From contig JAGYVD010000002.1 of NCBI GenBank assembly GCA_021209875.1, forward strand, positions 1,798,001-1,862,000: a stretch of DNA of 64,000 nt, in the 5' to 3' direction. The notes below the pieces were generated by a model, which saw only the letters and a list, made by a program, of their open reading frames with translations, ran no database searches and was not told where the DNA came from. Made by a program: the position numbers and the translations under genes. This DNA is from Rosellinia necatrix (Eukaryota; Ascomycota; Sordariomycetes; Xylariales; Xylariaceae). Shown piece by piece: positions 46,569-58,839 of the stretch (position 1 is its first letter; each line of letters starts with the position of its first letter).

Positions 46569-48218
46569 ACAGTGGTTCTCTATTAGAATACCCGGGGGGA
46601 AGGGGGCGTTAATGCATTTTATGATTGAAATCAAAAGCAATGATTTTATACAGATATCTTGATATACACATAACGTCAGTAATCTTATATTAGAGATTCA
46701 GGAGCGTAGCTGTCAGGTAGATAAAGCACATGGCGAGGTATTAGCTACCCTATGGTGCAGCTCTAGAGGCATAATGGTATATATGAGGACTGAAGGCCTC
46801 CCACCTTGGAAGGTCGGCCCAGGAATCAACGATATTAAGCCCTACCCCTATACTCAGCTATCTGCTTGCGGCCCAGCTGCTGCCTTCTAGTGCCTAGACC
46901 TTACCCTGGACATTCTCCATATGGCGGTATCAACGGTATGTGTTGCACGAATTCTCTAGAAATATCTAGATAAATTTCTTCTAGGAGTATTCGGAAATAC
47001 TGTCTTTATTTTGCAATGTGGAAATACCGTCTATCGTCAACTATGTGGCGTGTGTATTTAAGCCATCGTGGTATTGGATGACGTGCGGAATATCGCTAAT
47101 AATCATGAGCAGAACTGAATGCCATGCCTTATGATGTTGGGCTCAAATATGAGTCGCGAGGTTCAGACCACCATGAAGATTTGCCTAGAAATGTGGTCAT
47201 CGCTGCATGACACCAACACCAGCAGCGCAGTCGGTGCGGCAGATCCGACCCTATTGCATGCCATCGCTTATATCTGACAAGTGATCCATCGACTTAGATG
47301 ATTGCTTCACGTAACGTCTCACAGGGAGAAGGCAAAGCAGGCCTAAGTTTCAGTTAGTAACAATGAGACAATATATACACAAGGTTTGCACAGATTGTTC
47401 CATCTTCCTGCTGACCGGCTCCACGATGCTTGTGTAAATGCCCGCCTCTACCTATTGCAACATAACTGCTAATGCTTGATTTATTTTGCTTTTATAACAA
47501 AATGACATGTTAGCTTGCTAAAAAGTAACCCCGAATGGTTTAGGTTCATATTCTTCCGAGTTCAGTCTTTTGGCGATTGCTATCATTGGAACTTCTGTCT
47601 GGTATTATTCGATCAAGAATGCGGAAACTCGCTCTCACCCTAGTCACAGTGCCAAGTCCGTTGAGAAGAAGTCATACCAAGTCGCTACCATCTCTTGTTA
47701 AGGCGAGTATCGACATGCCAACGCCGATCATTTAGAAACCATTGCTCGCAAAAACTACCCCGTTATTAACCACGCCGACGAAGCAAGTCTGTCGTGTTAT
47801 CGTTGCACAACTAGGTCTATTGGTCCATAGTATTCCTGTGTGGCCACCTGTCAAAATAGATATTTAGGACTTCCTTCATCGACGGCTACGTCGAATAAAT
47901 GGGACGTAACACTAAGAATCTAGGCAAAGGTCTACCTGCGTGAAGACTGCATTTAGAGGCATGTCATCGGGCTATGATCGGCATTTGAAGTAGGTCATGA
48001 CGCTGGTTATGTAGCACACAAGTCAGCCTTGTTTGAGACATACAGTTCTTCTGTCGGCTTTTGAAAGCTGGTATGCACTATGAAATTCTATACATAGAAG
48101 GCCATCCCATTCATGGAGAACGTATCCCTAGTTTGTAATGAGGTAAAATTCCCAACACAACGTTGACCAAGACGTATCAAATCCAATTCTATTTGGAGGC
48201 TCCCACACATCACACAAA
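46569..48218. other. Gene-poor spacer
   Basis: About 1.65 kb, AT-rich, without supported ORFs, repeats or tRNA-like structures that I can see. Confidence 0.45.
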
Positions 48219-48575
48219 ATGAAGGTGACGCAAACCATCTGCTTCACCCTATTTCAGGCTTCCGGCCTTATCGCCAGCGTTCTTGATGTCGGCCAAGCCA
48301 GCAATCCTCTTGTCCAACGCGATTGCTGGTTCGGGAAAGCATCAGGATGTACGAACGGCTATTGTTGGAAGTCCTGTGATAAAGGCAGTGGGACATGGGT
48401 TAGTTATAAACATCCCATCGCAACGGCTTTAGAGAATTCTGCTTTGGTGCTCACACGCTGACCTAAATATGAACCTACGCAGTGCTGGACGGCTGGGAAT
48501 AAAGGCAGCTGCACTGGCTGCGGCAGTTGGTATATATGCTCCCACGATAATGACTGCAATGAAGGGATGGCGTAA
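48219..48575 (+). CDS. Small secreted cysteine-rich protein (IDI-2-like)
   Basis: Two predicted exons, 48219-48398 and 48483-48575 (GT-AG, phase 0), giving 90 residues. The first about 20 residues form a signal peptide, and a Gln-Arg at 33-34 may be a processing site. The mature part is small and has nine cysteines in the order CWFG, GC, YCW, SC, CWTA, SC, GC, IC and DC. This layout with the two CW dipeptides and CTNGYCW resembles fungal small cysteine-rich secreted proteins, including the IDI-2 type induced during cell incompatibility in Podospora; I name that family from memory. Such proteins may act on competitors or hosts, or have no toxic role at all. Cysteine number is odd, so an additional 3' exon is possible. 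Confidence 0.7.
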
Positions 48576-49422
48576 GTTCTCATATAACTTATCACAGATG
48601 GCGTACGTGCCTGTATGGACAAATATACTGATAGAAGATAAATGGAAGTTGTGGCGCTGACGACCCTACAACCTCTGATCAATGCGGCGACGATTGTGGA
48701 TGCAGCTGCCACTAGGGCCATCTATCAAGATGACCGTAAGACATCAGATATTTTGAAGGTATATGGGAAGATTGCTACAAACTGGGTGTTCAGTATCTCA
48801 GTGGCGCTGTGCACTCATTCTCCAATTCTTAGGGTATAGGGATGGTCAGGTACTCACCCCCTTAGTCCTCTGCGGCTATAAGCACGCTCGTTAGGTGTGT
48901 TTAGTGTGAATCTACAAATATAATTTGACCTAGCCGTGTTTATATTTTTTTTTAATCGTAGTGCTCTATTCTTGGTGTATGTTGCCAAGACATTTCATGG
49001 AAAACCCTCTCCTGTTGTGCATCAAAAAGTTACAGACCGAGCTATAGCTTCCTAGAAGAGCGAGGATTCCGAGATGCCGGATATGTTTTTCAGATAACAT
49101 CAGATAAGGGTGCCTAGCAGCCGACTGGATCATCCAGGGTATCAAATACGGGTACTGTTCAGTTCTTACAAGTTTTCCGATAATTAGAGACTGAGACTAG
49201 CACGCATCATTCAAGTAACAAACGGCTACGGATCGCTCTAACAACCAGTACTCGCAGAGTTGTGTACCGTTGATTTCCTGTCCTTTGAGAATCCCGGTAT
49301 GCACATGCACAATAGATGTGTCACGTACATATATACTATGTACGGGGCGAGAGCTCCTATACCGCTTCAAATATCCACTCGACATGACGGGCCATATGCG
49401 CTACGGTAACATGTCCATCTGC
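48576..49422. other. Spacer between the cysteine-rich protein and hydrolase genes
   Basis: Convergent 3' flanks; no gene seen. Confidence 0.45.
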
Positions 49423-51299
49423 CTATCGTCTAAGCAACGTCTCCCGTAATGCCACGGGCCGCACGGAAGTGGCATTTCCATCGGCATCGACGTCGAACGC
49501 CATCAGCCCGAGAGGCACGCTGGCATACGTGAAATCATCGACGTCGAGCCAACTCTCGCAGGGCCAGTAGAACTCGTCTCTCGGCGGGACCGCGGTGGGC
49601 GGTTGATAGACGGCGGAAAACCCAACCCGGCGGCGGCGGCGGCGGCGGGCGCCATCGCCGCCGTAGAGCTGGTTCGGCACGAGGCGGAAGTCGACGTCCG
49701 CCCCGAACAGCGCGAGCACGCTCCCCAGGAGGTCGACGCCGCCGCCGACGTACTCCGTGACCCGGAGGCCTTTCGGGCCGTCGGCCGTGACGGCGATCGA
49801 CGTGTTCGTCGTGTCGGAGATGTATCGGCCCGCGAACCTCGCGCTCGCCTGCTGTTCCGTGATCCTCTCCAGCGGCGGGAGCAGCGTGTTGACGATGATG
49901 TTGGGCAGGTCGGAGACGAGCGCGCCCCCCGCGGCGCCGGATGCCGAGAGGATGCTGAAGCCGAAGTCGTACGCCGGCAGCAGGAACAGGACGGAGTGGT
50001 AGACGCCCCAGTTCCCGCTCTTTGTGAAGAGGTCTACGCTGTGCCCGTTGGTGCGCACGCGGAAAACCTCCCAGCCCCGGCCGACGGCCTGGTCGATGGT
50101 GTCTACGAAGGTCGTCGTCGAGAACCAGCGGCGTGTCGTCGCTCGCGCCATGAGGGTGCTGTTCAGGATCGACCTGCCGATGACGCCTAGCTCGTTCGTT
50201 GTGGAGAAGCCCCCGGCGGCGTGGTTCAGAGGACCGAGGGCGTCATCCCAGCCACTCCGCGTCAGGCCACCGCCGGGGATGACAGAGTCATTCGTGATTC
50301 GTACAGGGTTCCCCATGGTGGTGGAACGAAGACCGAGGGGTTCGGCTACAGTTTTATCGAAGATATCCTCGATGGAGGCCCCGAGCATATTCTCCAGCGC
50401 GATGCCCAGTACGGCAAAGTTGGCGTTACTGTATGAGGGCGTATAGCTAGGCTCAAAGCTTGATGCCAAGTTCGCGACCTTTTGAATTTATACTACGAAC
50501 CGTCAGCGTGGGGTATTTCCGGCGTCAGCATGAAGTTGAACTACCATCGCGTGAACATGGCACATAAGTGACGTTGGATGTGAAGTAACCGCAGACTGGA
50601 TCATCGCTCGGAGACACATCAATGCCGTTTTCTGGGTTATTTGGTAGCACGGCGGCTGCCATAGCAGGGAGCAACGACGTAATGTAACCCGGAATTGCCA
50701 CATCATTCAGCCCGTCTGAAGTCAGGTTAGTAGAGTTGCTGGCTATCCATGCGCAACAAGGGCGGCGTCTCACAGTCTCTTCCGATGCCGGCGAGGAACA
50801 TAGCTAAGTCGTTGACCGTGATTTCATCCCAGCTCGGTGTCGGGTAGTCATCCTGGTCCTTTGCGTACTGTAGCAGCTGCGGGATGAAGTCCGAGATAGG
50901 ACTGTTAAACTTCCGGTCCCCGTCCGCGATCAACCACTGGTAGAGGGTCAGAATCTTGGTGATGCTGGCGATCCGGTATATCGAGTCTGCGTCGACCTCG
51001 TTCGCCCCAATACGACTGGTCGCGACGGTAGGATCGGTGTGGTGGAATTCATAGAGAAGCCCTTCATCCGTCGTGCTGAACATGCCGATCGAGAAGGTCG
51101 TCTCGTTGTACGGGGCCGCCGTCATATTCGCCCGAATGGCCCGTTCAATCACGCTCGTCGCATCCCGGAATAGGGCCTCCGAGCGTAGGCTCGTCGGTGC
51201 TGGAAACTGTGGGCCTTTCAAGGGACATATCCTTTTCTTTCCTTGAGCTCCGCATAGGTGTAGGGAGACAGCGAGGAGTACTGCTACTAGATATCGCAT
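49423..51299 (-). CDS. Secreted beta-lactamase-related serine hydrolase (class C type)
   Basis: Minus-strand exons: 50774-51299, then about 50500-50715, then about 49423-50475. The first join (GTGAGA donor, CAG at 50716-50718) is in frame and gives GRDYGLNDVAIPGY. Residues 1-18 form a signal peptide. The catalytic Ser-x-x-Lys is SITK at 112-115 and the second motif is YSN in SYSNANFAVLG; these are the serine/lysine and tyrosine of class C beta-lactamases and DD-peptidases. Fungal relatives are secreted esterase- or peptidase-like enzymes and include polyketide-cluster members. I could not find a GT-AG pair that joins exon 2 to exon 3 in phase, so the gene may be broken there. An Arg-rich insert (seven Arg) comes from a CGG repeat at 49629-49648. 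Confidence 0.75.
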
Positions 51300-53355
51300 G
51301 GCTGCTTCATTCCTTATAAACGAAGAGGTAAAGCGGCGTAAAGGAAGGAATACCTAAGGAGTCGGTCGCATACCACCTTATCTATAACGAATCCAGCCCT
51401 GGTACCCTCGATCTTGGAGTTGGACAGGCTCCTCACTCTAGATAGTGCGGCATAGACCTGCCCTTCTCCCAAGTAGATATAAAGTTAATGATAACGAACT
51501 TAATCGTTAGAATTTTTGGTTTTAAATAATATTTATTTATATTATACATATGTAGATCTATTCTATTTAGTTATACATGTATATAATTATTACAAATACC
51601 GTTTTCTAGCATGTCGAACTTTTTAGAAATACCGAATGCTCAAGGGACCGCGGTCGCTCTACATAGATTCATATTTAATTTCCACACACTACACTTTCAA
51701 ACCTCCTTTTCTTTTTTTCTTTTCTTTTTTTTTTCTTTTTTTTCTTTGGACAACATGATACAAATTCAACGTTAAGCACGTCATGAATATACCTGACGTT
51801 ATTCAAAACGCACTTTCAATTTGTTCAACTAGATGGACTGAGGCCCGGGATCCCTGTTGGCTTTTGGATGGTTTGCTTGTTGCTCGGCAAACTAGCCCCG
51901 GCGATGGCGCCGGGTGATGGCGGGGGCGGGTTGTGGGGTCGTTGGAGCACGGTGCAGGCTAGTTTTCGGCAAGTTGCCCGGAGCAACTAACTAACTCGTT
52001 ATAGGGATGTTAAATACGCCCAAATTAATTGTTAGGTCAACAAATACCCACCTTCGTCATCGTCACCGCTAACAGCATCCACGTTATCACCAACGCGGTC
52101 AAATAGGCCCGATCGCAGCTCTCCGACCAAGCAGACGGCGACCGAGAAGATAGCCGGGCCACGGACCAAACACCATCCATCTATGCAGCACCGTACGATG
52201 GATGACGGACGGATCCGACGATTTCCCCCGAGTCCCCCCAGGACGCTTCTCGATCCCATCAGGCGGGCGGACAGCCCCTGTGCCGGGGGCCTCCTCTTCG
52301 AGTCCGGACGCTGGGAAATCCGTGATTACGCGTTGGCCGACCTGATGTGCCGCCGGAATGTCGAGGAATGCTACCAAGACGACGTGATACTTGACGAACA
52401 CCTTTGCCAATCAGTTTGACCTTGCGTGTCTGCGCGACCATTTATTGTGTCAATTGTTCTAAGGCCTGGTGGGTGGTGTATGCTCTTGAATGTGGTTGAT
52501 TCGCGCGGCTGTATTGGACGTTTTGGGTAGAAGAGTGAAGGCTTCAGGAAGTTGACAATATGCTACAATAGGGGGCAAATCGTAGTGGCAACCTTGCAAG
52601 TTTGACACACGACGGCTTGCGGAAGAGAACTATCCGTGACTAGACGGGAGCGCCAACTGTGTCGAGGTGTTGTAGTTGTAGGGGTGGTAGATTGGGGGCG
52701 GTTATGAGCTAGGAACCCGCCATCTCGAAATTTATATTGATCTATCCCTACGAAACAGCGAAAATAGGGGATCCGCATTGAAAACACCTGGGCTGTTGAA
52801 TCCGCTTGTCGTACGGGGACTAGAAGTCTAACAACGCATTTCCCCAAGCAAGCCGCAGCGCGTTCAACGTAAACAACTAGCTACCAGCTTCACTACTGGA
52901 AGAAGGGTGGGAGTGTGCTTACATCGATATGTGCACGCAATATATAGTCTAAGGGGTGGTCTAGAGCAATGCCGGGGGTACATGGTGGTATCCGGAATTC
53001 ACCGCGATATCGTGTAAATATAATTGGAGGTCGGACCTTTTGGCGAGTGTCGATCGTGCAAATGAAGGTTCGATCTGATATCATGATGATGAGGGGTCAC
53101 CGGCAACCCCAGGTTTCTGACTAATGAGAACACCTGGTCCGGACACATATGAAGCCCTACCCCCCCCCTTCTCTGGTGAATCGAGTTGCGGTGAACATTC
53201 TATTTAGCTTCCGGGTCCGAGATAAAACTTGGGGAAACATAGCCTACGATAAAATAAACCAGATAAGTCGCAAGCAGAAGTTGGAACTTTGCTTTTTTTT
53301 TTTTTTAGGACGACAAAGTCTTGCCTAAGAAACAACAAAGAACAACGCCAAGATT
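51300..53355. other. Gene-poor spacer
   Basis: About 2 kb. Very AT-rich at 51480-51610, with T/C-rich runs at 51700-51747. No supported gene. Confidence 0.45.
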
Positions 53356-53471
53356 ATGTCGAAGGCATATCTACTGGCCAAGGAGAAGTACCAGGCGGTG
53401 ATTGACGACGCCGGGCGCGGGGATTACTACTGTAAGTGCACTTTTCTATGCAGAACTAGTTCTTTCCATCC

Positions 53472-53505
<34 letters not shown>

Positions 53506-53803
53506 CTATCTATCTATCTACCTATCTCCCCACGGACGAAGGAGAAGACACTCGCAGTGTCCCACGACCAATATATTAGCCGGCGCTGTTGCGTAACGTC
53601 AATAAATGCTCACCCCCCTACCGCTCATAGGCCGGACGAACCGCGTCAGTGTGGGGCGCCACCCGTCGTCGGGCGAGTGCAACATGTCCAACAGGGTCGA
53701 TCGCCCCGAGCGGCGCCGCAGCAGTGCTGGCTCGGCTGCGTCCGGCGGGGGCCCCACCATGAGAGATCGGATTAGGGACTGGATGAATCGGCCTGCTGCC
53801 TAG
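53356..53803 (+). CDS. Short conserved fungal protein of unknown function
   Basis: Two exons, 53356-53431 and 53631-53803, joined in frame by GTAAGT and TAG, giving 82 residues. The protein starts MSKAYLLAKEKYQAVIDDAG and ends RDRIRDWMNRPAA, with an Arg/Ser/Gly-rich middle (RPERRRSSAGSAASGGG). The splice joins a helical N-terminus to a basic, disordered part, with DYYCRTNRVSVGRHPSSGEC at the junction. No domain recognised, no signal peptide. The clean splice sites and balanced composition make it a likely real gene. Its intron holds a TATC microsatellite. Confidence 0.7.
53471..53527. repeat. (TATC)n microsatellite inside an intron
   Basis: About 13 tetranucleotide units with a few interruptions, between the exons at 53356-53803. 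Confidence 0.9.
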
Positions 53804-54253
53804 AGAAGGGAGGGGGAGGGAGGAAGGGAGGAAGGGAAGGGGGGCGCCGAGATGTGAGAGATGGATAATGATGGTAAGGTACAAGCCGCGTCTATTGGAA
53901 TATGACAGGCATGAGAGGTTTCTGAAAGGTTGCTTTGACATGGACCGTGGGTCACAAGATGCATTCATTCGTATGAATAATGAGAATGACATGAATATAT
54001 GAAACAATATCGATTCTCTACGTAGGCCTGGGGGGGGAGGGGGCAAAAGGCGTAATATATGAATAAAATCAGGTCGCATGACACAAGTGACTACCGTCCT
54101 TCGTGTATGAGGTAAAATTTATATAGATACTTGAAGCGAAGACAGACAAAAAAAAAAAAAACTATCAGCTGTACTAAAAGAAATATTTCAATGTGGGTAT
54201 AGATCTATAGTTGTGCTTAGTTGCATTATCTAATATATTATTATGTATCATCA
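53804..54253. other. Spacer
   Basis: GGGAGGAAGGGA-type purine run at 53806-53842 and an A tract at 54150-54162. No gene seen. Confidence 0.5.
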
Positions 54254-55317
54254 TTACTGCCTTCTACCCTCCCTAGGTCGGTATGGTACCGAGCCTTCTA
54301 CTTCGTAATATATCCGCTCTGGTGGTGCATGTGTTGATATTCCGTTCGTCGACCGGCCTTCTAGTTCTGAGATGGGATTAAGGAAGCCCGGGCTTAGTTG
54401 TCCCGGGACGGAGCCATCGTGGCCAGCAGTGGTCTGGTAGCTTCCTCTTTTGCCTACACTGGATCGTTTGAGCCCGATAAAAGAGCTAAAAGACTCGGAA
54501 AGACTCTTCCTATGCGTAGAAGCTGTCGAGAGAGGGGAAACGGGAGCCGGCGGTACCCTTGGACTACCATGAAATGAATCTAATGTTGCGTCAGCGCCTA
54601 TCGTCATATCGTGAAAACATAGACAGATAGGGGTTAGGTGGTCTTACCGTGATATGGGCTCCCTAGTGCTTGTGACATGGCGATGTCGTATGCGTCTGAT
54701 TGTGCTATGGGAAGCACCCTCCGTTTCCGTCTTCCGCAGCGAAAGAATAAGAAGGCGACTAGAGCAAGGAGTAATAGACCGCCTACAACACCTCCGGCGA
54801 TGGCACCAACAGGCGGCGACGTGCCTTTTTGGTCTGTTGGCGGGTTGGATGTGGGCGTTGATGTTGCCCCGGTGGACGTTGGAGATGAGGCGCTACTTGT
54901 CGGCGCTATCGCAGTTGATTTTATGGATGTCGCAGACGTGGAAGTTGCTGTTAGGAATACCTCCGCGTTTCTCGGGTCATTATCCAACGTGGCGCCCACA
55001 AGATCCTCTTCCGGGCATACACCCCCCTTTGCACAGGCATTCGACGCGCAACATCCCAAGAAGGTTGGGCTACTGATACATGTATACCACAACGCGGGTA
55101 GTGTTGATGCGACGCAGCTCTGGCCGGGGATCTCATCATACCTGTCGGGGTCAAAACTGGCTTGATGGATGGCGGATGAAGGACAGCCGTCGTGCTCACT
55201 ACCACATGGGTCGACCTCGCAACAGCCTAGGAACTGGACTTTGCTGTCTTGGCATATGTAAAAGTCACCACCGGACGGACACGACAGGCCTAGATGAGTA
55301 ATCGGGTCGTAGCCCAT
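54254..55317 (-). CDS. Cysteine-rich single-pass membrane protein
   Basis: Two exons on the minus strand, 54648-55317 and 54254-54579, total 331 residues. Two related cysteine-rich repeats lie at the N-terminus: CPSGGDFYICQDSKVQFLGC with CEVDPCG, then CISSPTFLGCCASNACAKGG. A Ser/Thr-rich stalk follows, then one membrane helix (AIAGGVVGGLLLLALVAFLFF) and the basic stop-transfer RCGRRKRR. The cytosolic tail is Ser/Pro-rich with YEVEG near the end. The architecture (Cys-rich outside, glycosylated stalk, helix, signalling-like tail) resembles wall-stress sensors and similar surface proteins. There is no obvious N-terminal signal peptide, so an upstream exon may be missing or the helix acts as the signal-anchor. 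Confidence 0.75.
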
Positions 55318-57098
55318 GCTGTCGGAATTAGAGTATAATATGTGAAAGAAAACTGATAGTTGTCGGGTGAAATGCAGCGACGGCCGAGGAAGGGGGAGGG
55401 ATTATGGATTGGGACAATTGGCGTTGTTATTGAATCCAGTATGAATGCTATCTGATCCATGCTCGAGATGTCTGGTGTCTTAGCATCGGAAATAGATTGC
55501 CAAGACAGTAAAGGGGGCTCCGGACGCCAAAGCCTTGAACTAGTGTTAAGTGGCTTGCATATCGCTACATATTGATTTCGCGTTTGATTGGTATTTCCCC
55601 CCGTGACCGGTTTTCACTCTGTTCTCTGCGCCCCCATTCTTCGATCGCTTCGTCTTGGCTGTGAGACTAATCGTGAAAGTGGTGTAAAAGGCTGGGTCTA
55701 CGGGATGACTAAGGAGATAGATACCTTGCGCCGCCTTAAAATAGAACCTGGTGAATGAGGCTGGCGATCGGCTTAGTTACCTGTGGTGGAAGCAGACTGG
55801 AATGGAAACGGTGATCCTTTATGTGTGAAATGTGAAATAGTATCTATATGCGAAATGGTATGTTCGAAATGGTATGTTCGAAATGGTATGTTCGAAGTGG
55901 CATGTGCTGCGCCGCGGCGCCGTGGCAGCAAGCTTTGCTGTCTCAATGCTCCTGTTCGAGTATGACGATTGCAGGACCTTGTTGATGACGACTTTGTCCT
56001 ACAAAAAAGATTCGGAAACTTGATGGCGGCGTGATACGTTGCGTGATTTTAGGGCCACCGCCGTCCCTTGGGGTTGCACATGGCTCTCTGAATGGTAGCC
56101 GCATTTTTGCATTTTACTTAAATGATGCTGTGTGCCCGGTACACGATGGCATCTTGACAAATCCCATGTCTCGCCTAAAGGCAAGGTCTTGGCCCATCTC
56201 GGGAATGGTAGTTGGATAAGAGAGGCGAATTGCCGACAGATGGCCTTGGCGGTTGAAGGTTATGATATGAGAGTTAACTCACGACAAACTCACTGATGGT
56301 TGTCCGATGAATGTACACAACGAGTTATCCAGGAGACGAACCGATGGCGAAAGAAAACAATATTTCGCGGCTAGTAGTGTACGTACGGGGATGAAGCGAT
56401 GGCCCACCAGAGGGTCCTGATTGATCGGCGACGAAAGAGTTGACTGGATCGTGTGGCGTTAACGTTTAGTAACTATAGGATGTAAGTGAGGTGTGTTGCT
56501 GAGGGCTCGGTATGAGAAGCATTACCTAACTTGATGTGGATGGTCAACCAATAACCGATAGTGGCGCGGTGCGTAGGTATGGGTGTGGTGTCGTGGGCAA
56601 TTCCGTGGTTGGTCTAGGCACAGCTGAAGTTCCTACCCAGGGAAACCGAACAAGAGAATGACCTTTTCAATGAAGAGCACTCCTCTTGGCAAACGCCCTC
56701 GGTTTCCCCGCCGCTCCCCACCGTAATGTATTATTATAAGATGAGCTAGAAGTAAAGGGGAAGGGGATCTAGCGTATCAACTACAATCGTCTAACTTCCG
56801 GTCGGAATAGCGCATGGGGGCTGTCGCGACGGAGCTGGTCAAATGTAGCAAAAGTCTGGTCAGTTGTCATTACGGCTGAGGATACAGCCACATTAAATAC
56901 CTATATGGGTAAGCACGTAATATGTAAATACGCATCGTGTGTTGGTTCATAAGCTGCCTTAAGACGCTGGATCCTTCATGGATCGGGTCATATTTCTCTA
57001 TTTCTCTACGCGTGCTGACGCCCGTGCGCCCAGTGTTCTCGTCAGCGGCGGCATGGTCCTTTTTTTTTTTTTTTCCCTTTGATTTGCACACGCCTTAC
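55318..57098. other. Spacer with a 14-bp tandem repeat
   Basis: No supported gene in 1.8 kb. Includes the repeat at 55851-55906 and a T tract at 57058-57075. Confidence 0.5.
55851..55906. repeat. Four tandem 14-bp units (CGAAATGGTATGTT)
   Basis: Three perfect units followed by one with several changes. The unit length is not a multiple of three, arguing against a coding repeat. Confidence 0.85.
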
Positions 57099-58839
57099 TC
57101 AATCTCTATCCAACCTGACCGCGGGGTTGTTCTGGATAGAGGTGATATCTACCTGATGGCCGAGTAACTCGCGTATATTGGTAAGACCATACTTGAGCAT
57201 GGTAGGTCGTTCCAGACCGAGCCCGAATCCGTACACCCTCAGGTTCTTGTCGAGGCCCATCGCCTCCAGCATTTCAGGCCGGAAAAGCCCACTATTACCG
57301 ATCTCGATGATTTTGCCCAGGCCAGGATGATAACTGAATATCTCCAAGCTTGGTTCTGTGTAAGGGTTGTACGCGGGTTTGAACTGGAGATTCGTGACAT
57401 TCATCTTTTCGAAGAAGGTTGTCAGAAACTCCATAAGGCCCCCAAGGGTTAGTCCATAGTCCGCTATTACACCCTCTACCTGGTGGAATTCGCAAAGATG
57501 GGTTGCGTCGACAGATTCGTTTCTATAAAAGTCAGCTTATTTGCTCCGTATCGAGGCCCGCACAACTCACCTGAAGACTCTATCGATGGAGAAATATCTG
57601 GCTGTGCGTCCGCCACCGGTTTCGGTCGCTAACTTGTGCAGCATCGCGGTCGAGATGGCCGTCGTATGCGTTCGCAGAACAAGTTTCAGACACTCATCTT
57701 CAGACCAGGGATATCGGTAACCGGTGGAACCAAACTTTCCGTCTTGGTGGACTTCCCTAATATTGTCGAAATACTGCCGATAATACTCACCCGGACCAAG
57801 ATGGGGTGATCCTATACCGGGGCGCAAAGCTTTTACGGGGTCCTCAAGGTAAAATGTGTCTTGCATGTCCCGCGCCTATGTCCCTCTAGTCAGCTATATC
57901 CGCTGCCGCGTAGGTTTGGCATGATCGGAAGTTTGCGGTGCCGGGAGAGAGATACGCACCGGATGCTGCTGGGGCACAAACAAGGTGTCGAAGTTCCAGA
58001 AGCCAGATTCAACAAACTGATTTGAGGGCATCTCCTCGAAGCCTAGCTGCAAAAAGATCTGGCGGAATTCCTCGCGCATCTTCATCAGAGGGTGGAAGGC
58101 ACCATGGGACTGGCGTGCGCCAAGCGCATTAAAGTTGTATTTCTTGAATGTCACGGACTGCCACCGGCCGGACTGCAACAGGTCTGTCGTGAGATCCGTC
58201 TCTTCCTCCGGGATGGCCAACGCAAACTTCGGCCCCTTGGTGATGCGGAACGACACGACCTTTTGGAGGGTCAACAGCTTGCGCTTCTTCAGGGCGGGTA
58301 GGATCTGGGGGTCGTAGGTTCGGCTCTTGATGGACTCGAGCTGCTCGCGTGTCGCGTCGGCTGGGATGGAGTCGGCCTGGGCGGAGGAGGGTAAGCATCG
58401 CCTGCCAAGGTGGCTACTAATAGACGGTACTCACGACGAGGACAATAGTATCGCCCTGCTTCTTGACCCACTTCTGCCTGAAGGCGATGCCCATGCCGAC
58501 CTTGGCGTAGGTGGCGTCGCCGAGGGCCTTCTCAATAGCAGGCACAGTCAGGCCGCCGGGCGCATTGCGCACAGCTTCAAAGACGCGGACCTCGTGACTG
58601 CCTTGGGCGACGATGGCCTCTGCTTCGGGTTCGAGCTTGGGCTCTTGGCTGTCGATCTGCTCGTAGACGATCATACTGCGGGAGGCGAGCCGATCAACGG
58701 CCGCCTTGACGGTCTGGGAGGGTACATCGGCGAGGTCCACGATGGAGAGGAGCGAGTCTTTCGTGGACAGTTCCTGGAGGATCGACAACGCCAAATCAGA
58801 CGCCGGCGGGCCGTCACGAATTGGTATTGCCGGTGCCAT
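57099..58839 (-). CDS. FRS2: Cytosolic phenylalanyl-tRNA synthetase alpha subunit
   Basis: Predicted exons on the minus strand: 58435-58839, 57960-58376, 57571-57875 and 57099-57522, total 516 residues. The N-terminal third has winged-helix DNA-binding-like modules typical of eukaryotic PheRS alpha. The class II catalytic core follows: [19 protein letters not shown], then [20 protein letters not shown], motif 2 in [20 protein letters not shown], and motif 3 in [15 protein letters not shown]. It pairs with the beta subunit in an alpha2beta2 enzyme that charges tRNA-Phe in the cytosol. All three joins fall inside conserved motifs, which supports the exon borders strongly. Yeast naming of alpha and beta differs between authors; I use FRS2 for the catalytic alpha subunit. 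Confidence 0.96.

Noticed and set aside
46569..48218. Possible transposable-element remains
   Set aside because: I saw no terminal inverted repeats, target-site duplications or transposase/reverse transcriptase motifs in any frame.
52183..52419. 78-codon plus-strand ORF
   Set aside because: No conserved features, no splice-consistent neighbours.
53471..53527. TATC array considered as a possible CRISPR-like or telomere-like repeat
   Set aside because: Simple tetranucleotide microsatellite inside an intron; no spacers and not a TTAGGG repeat.
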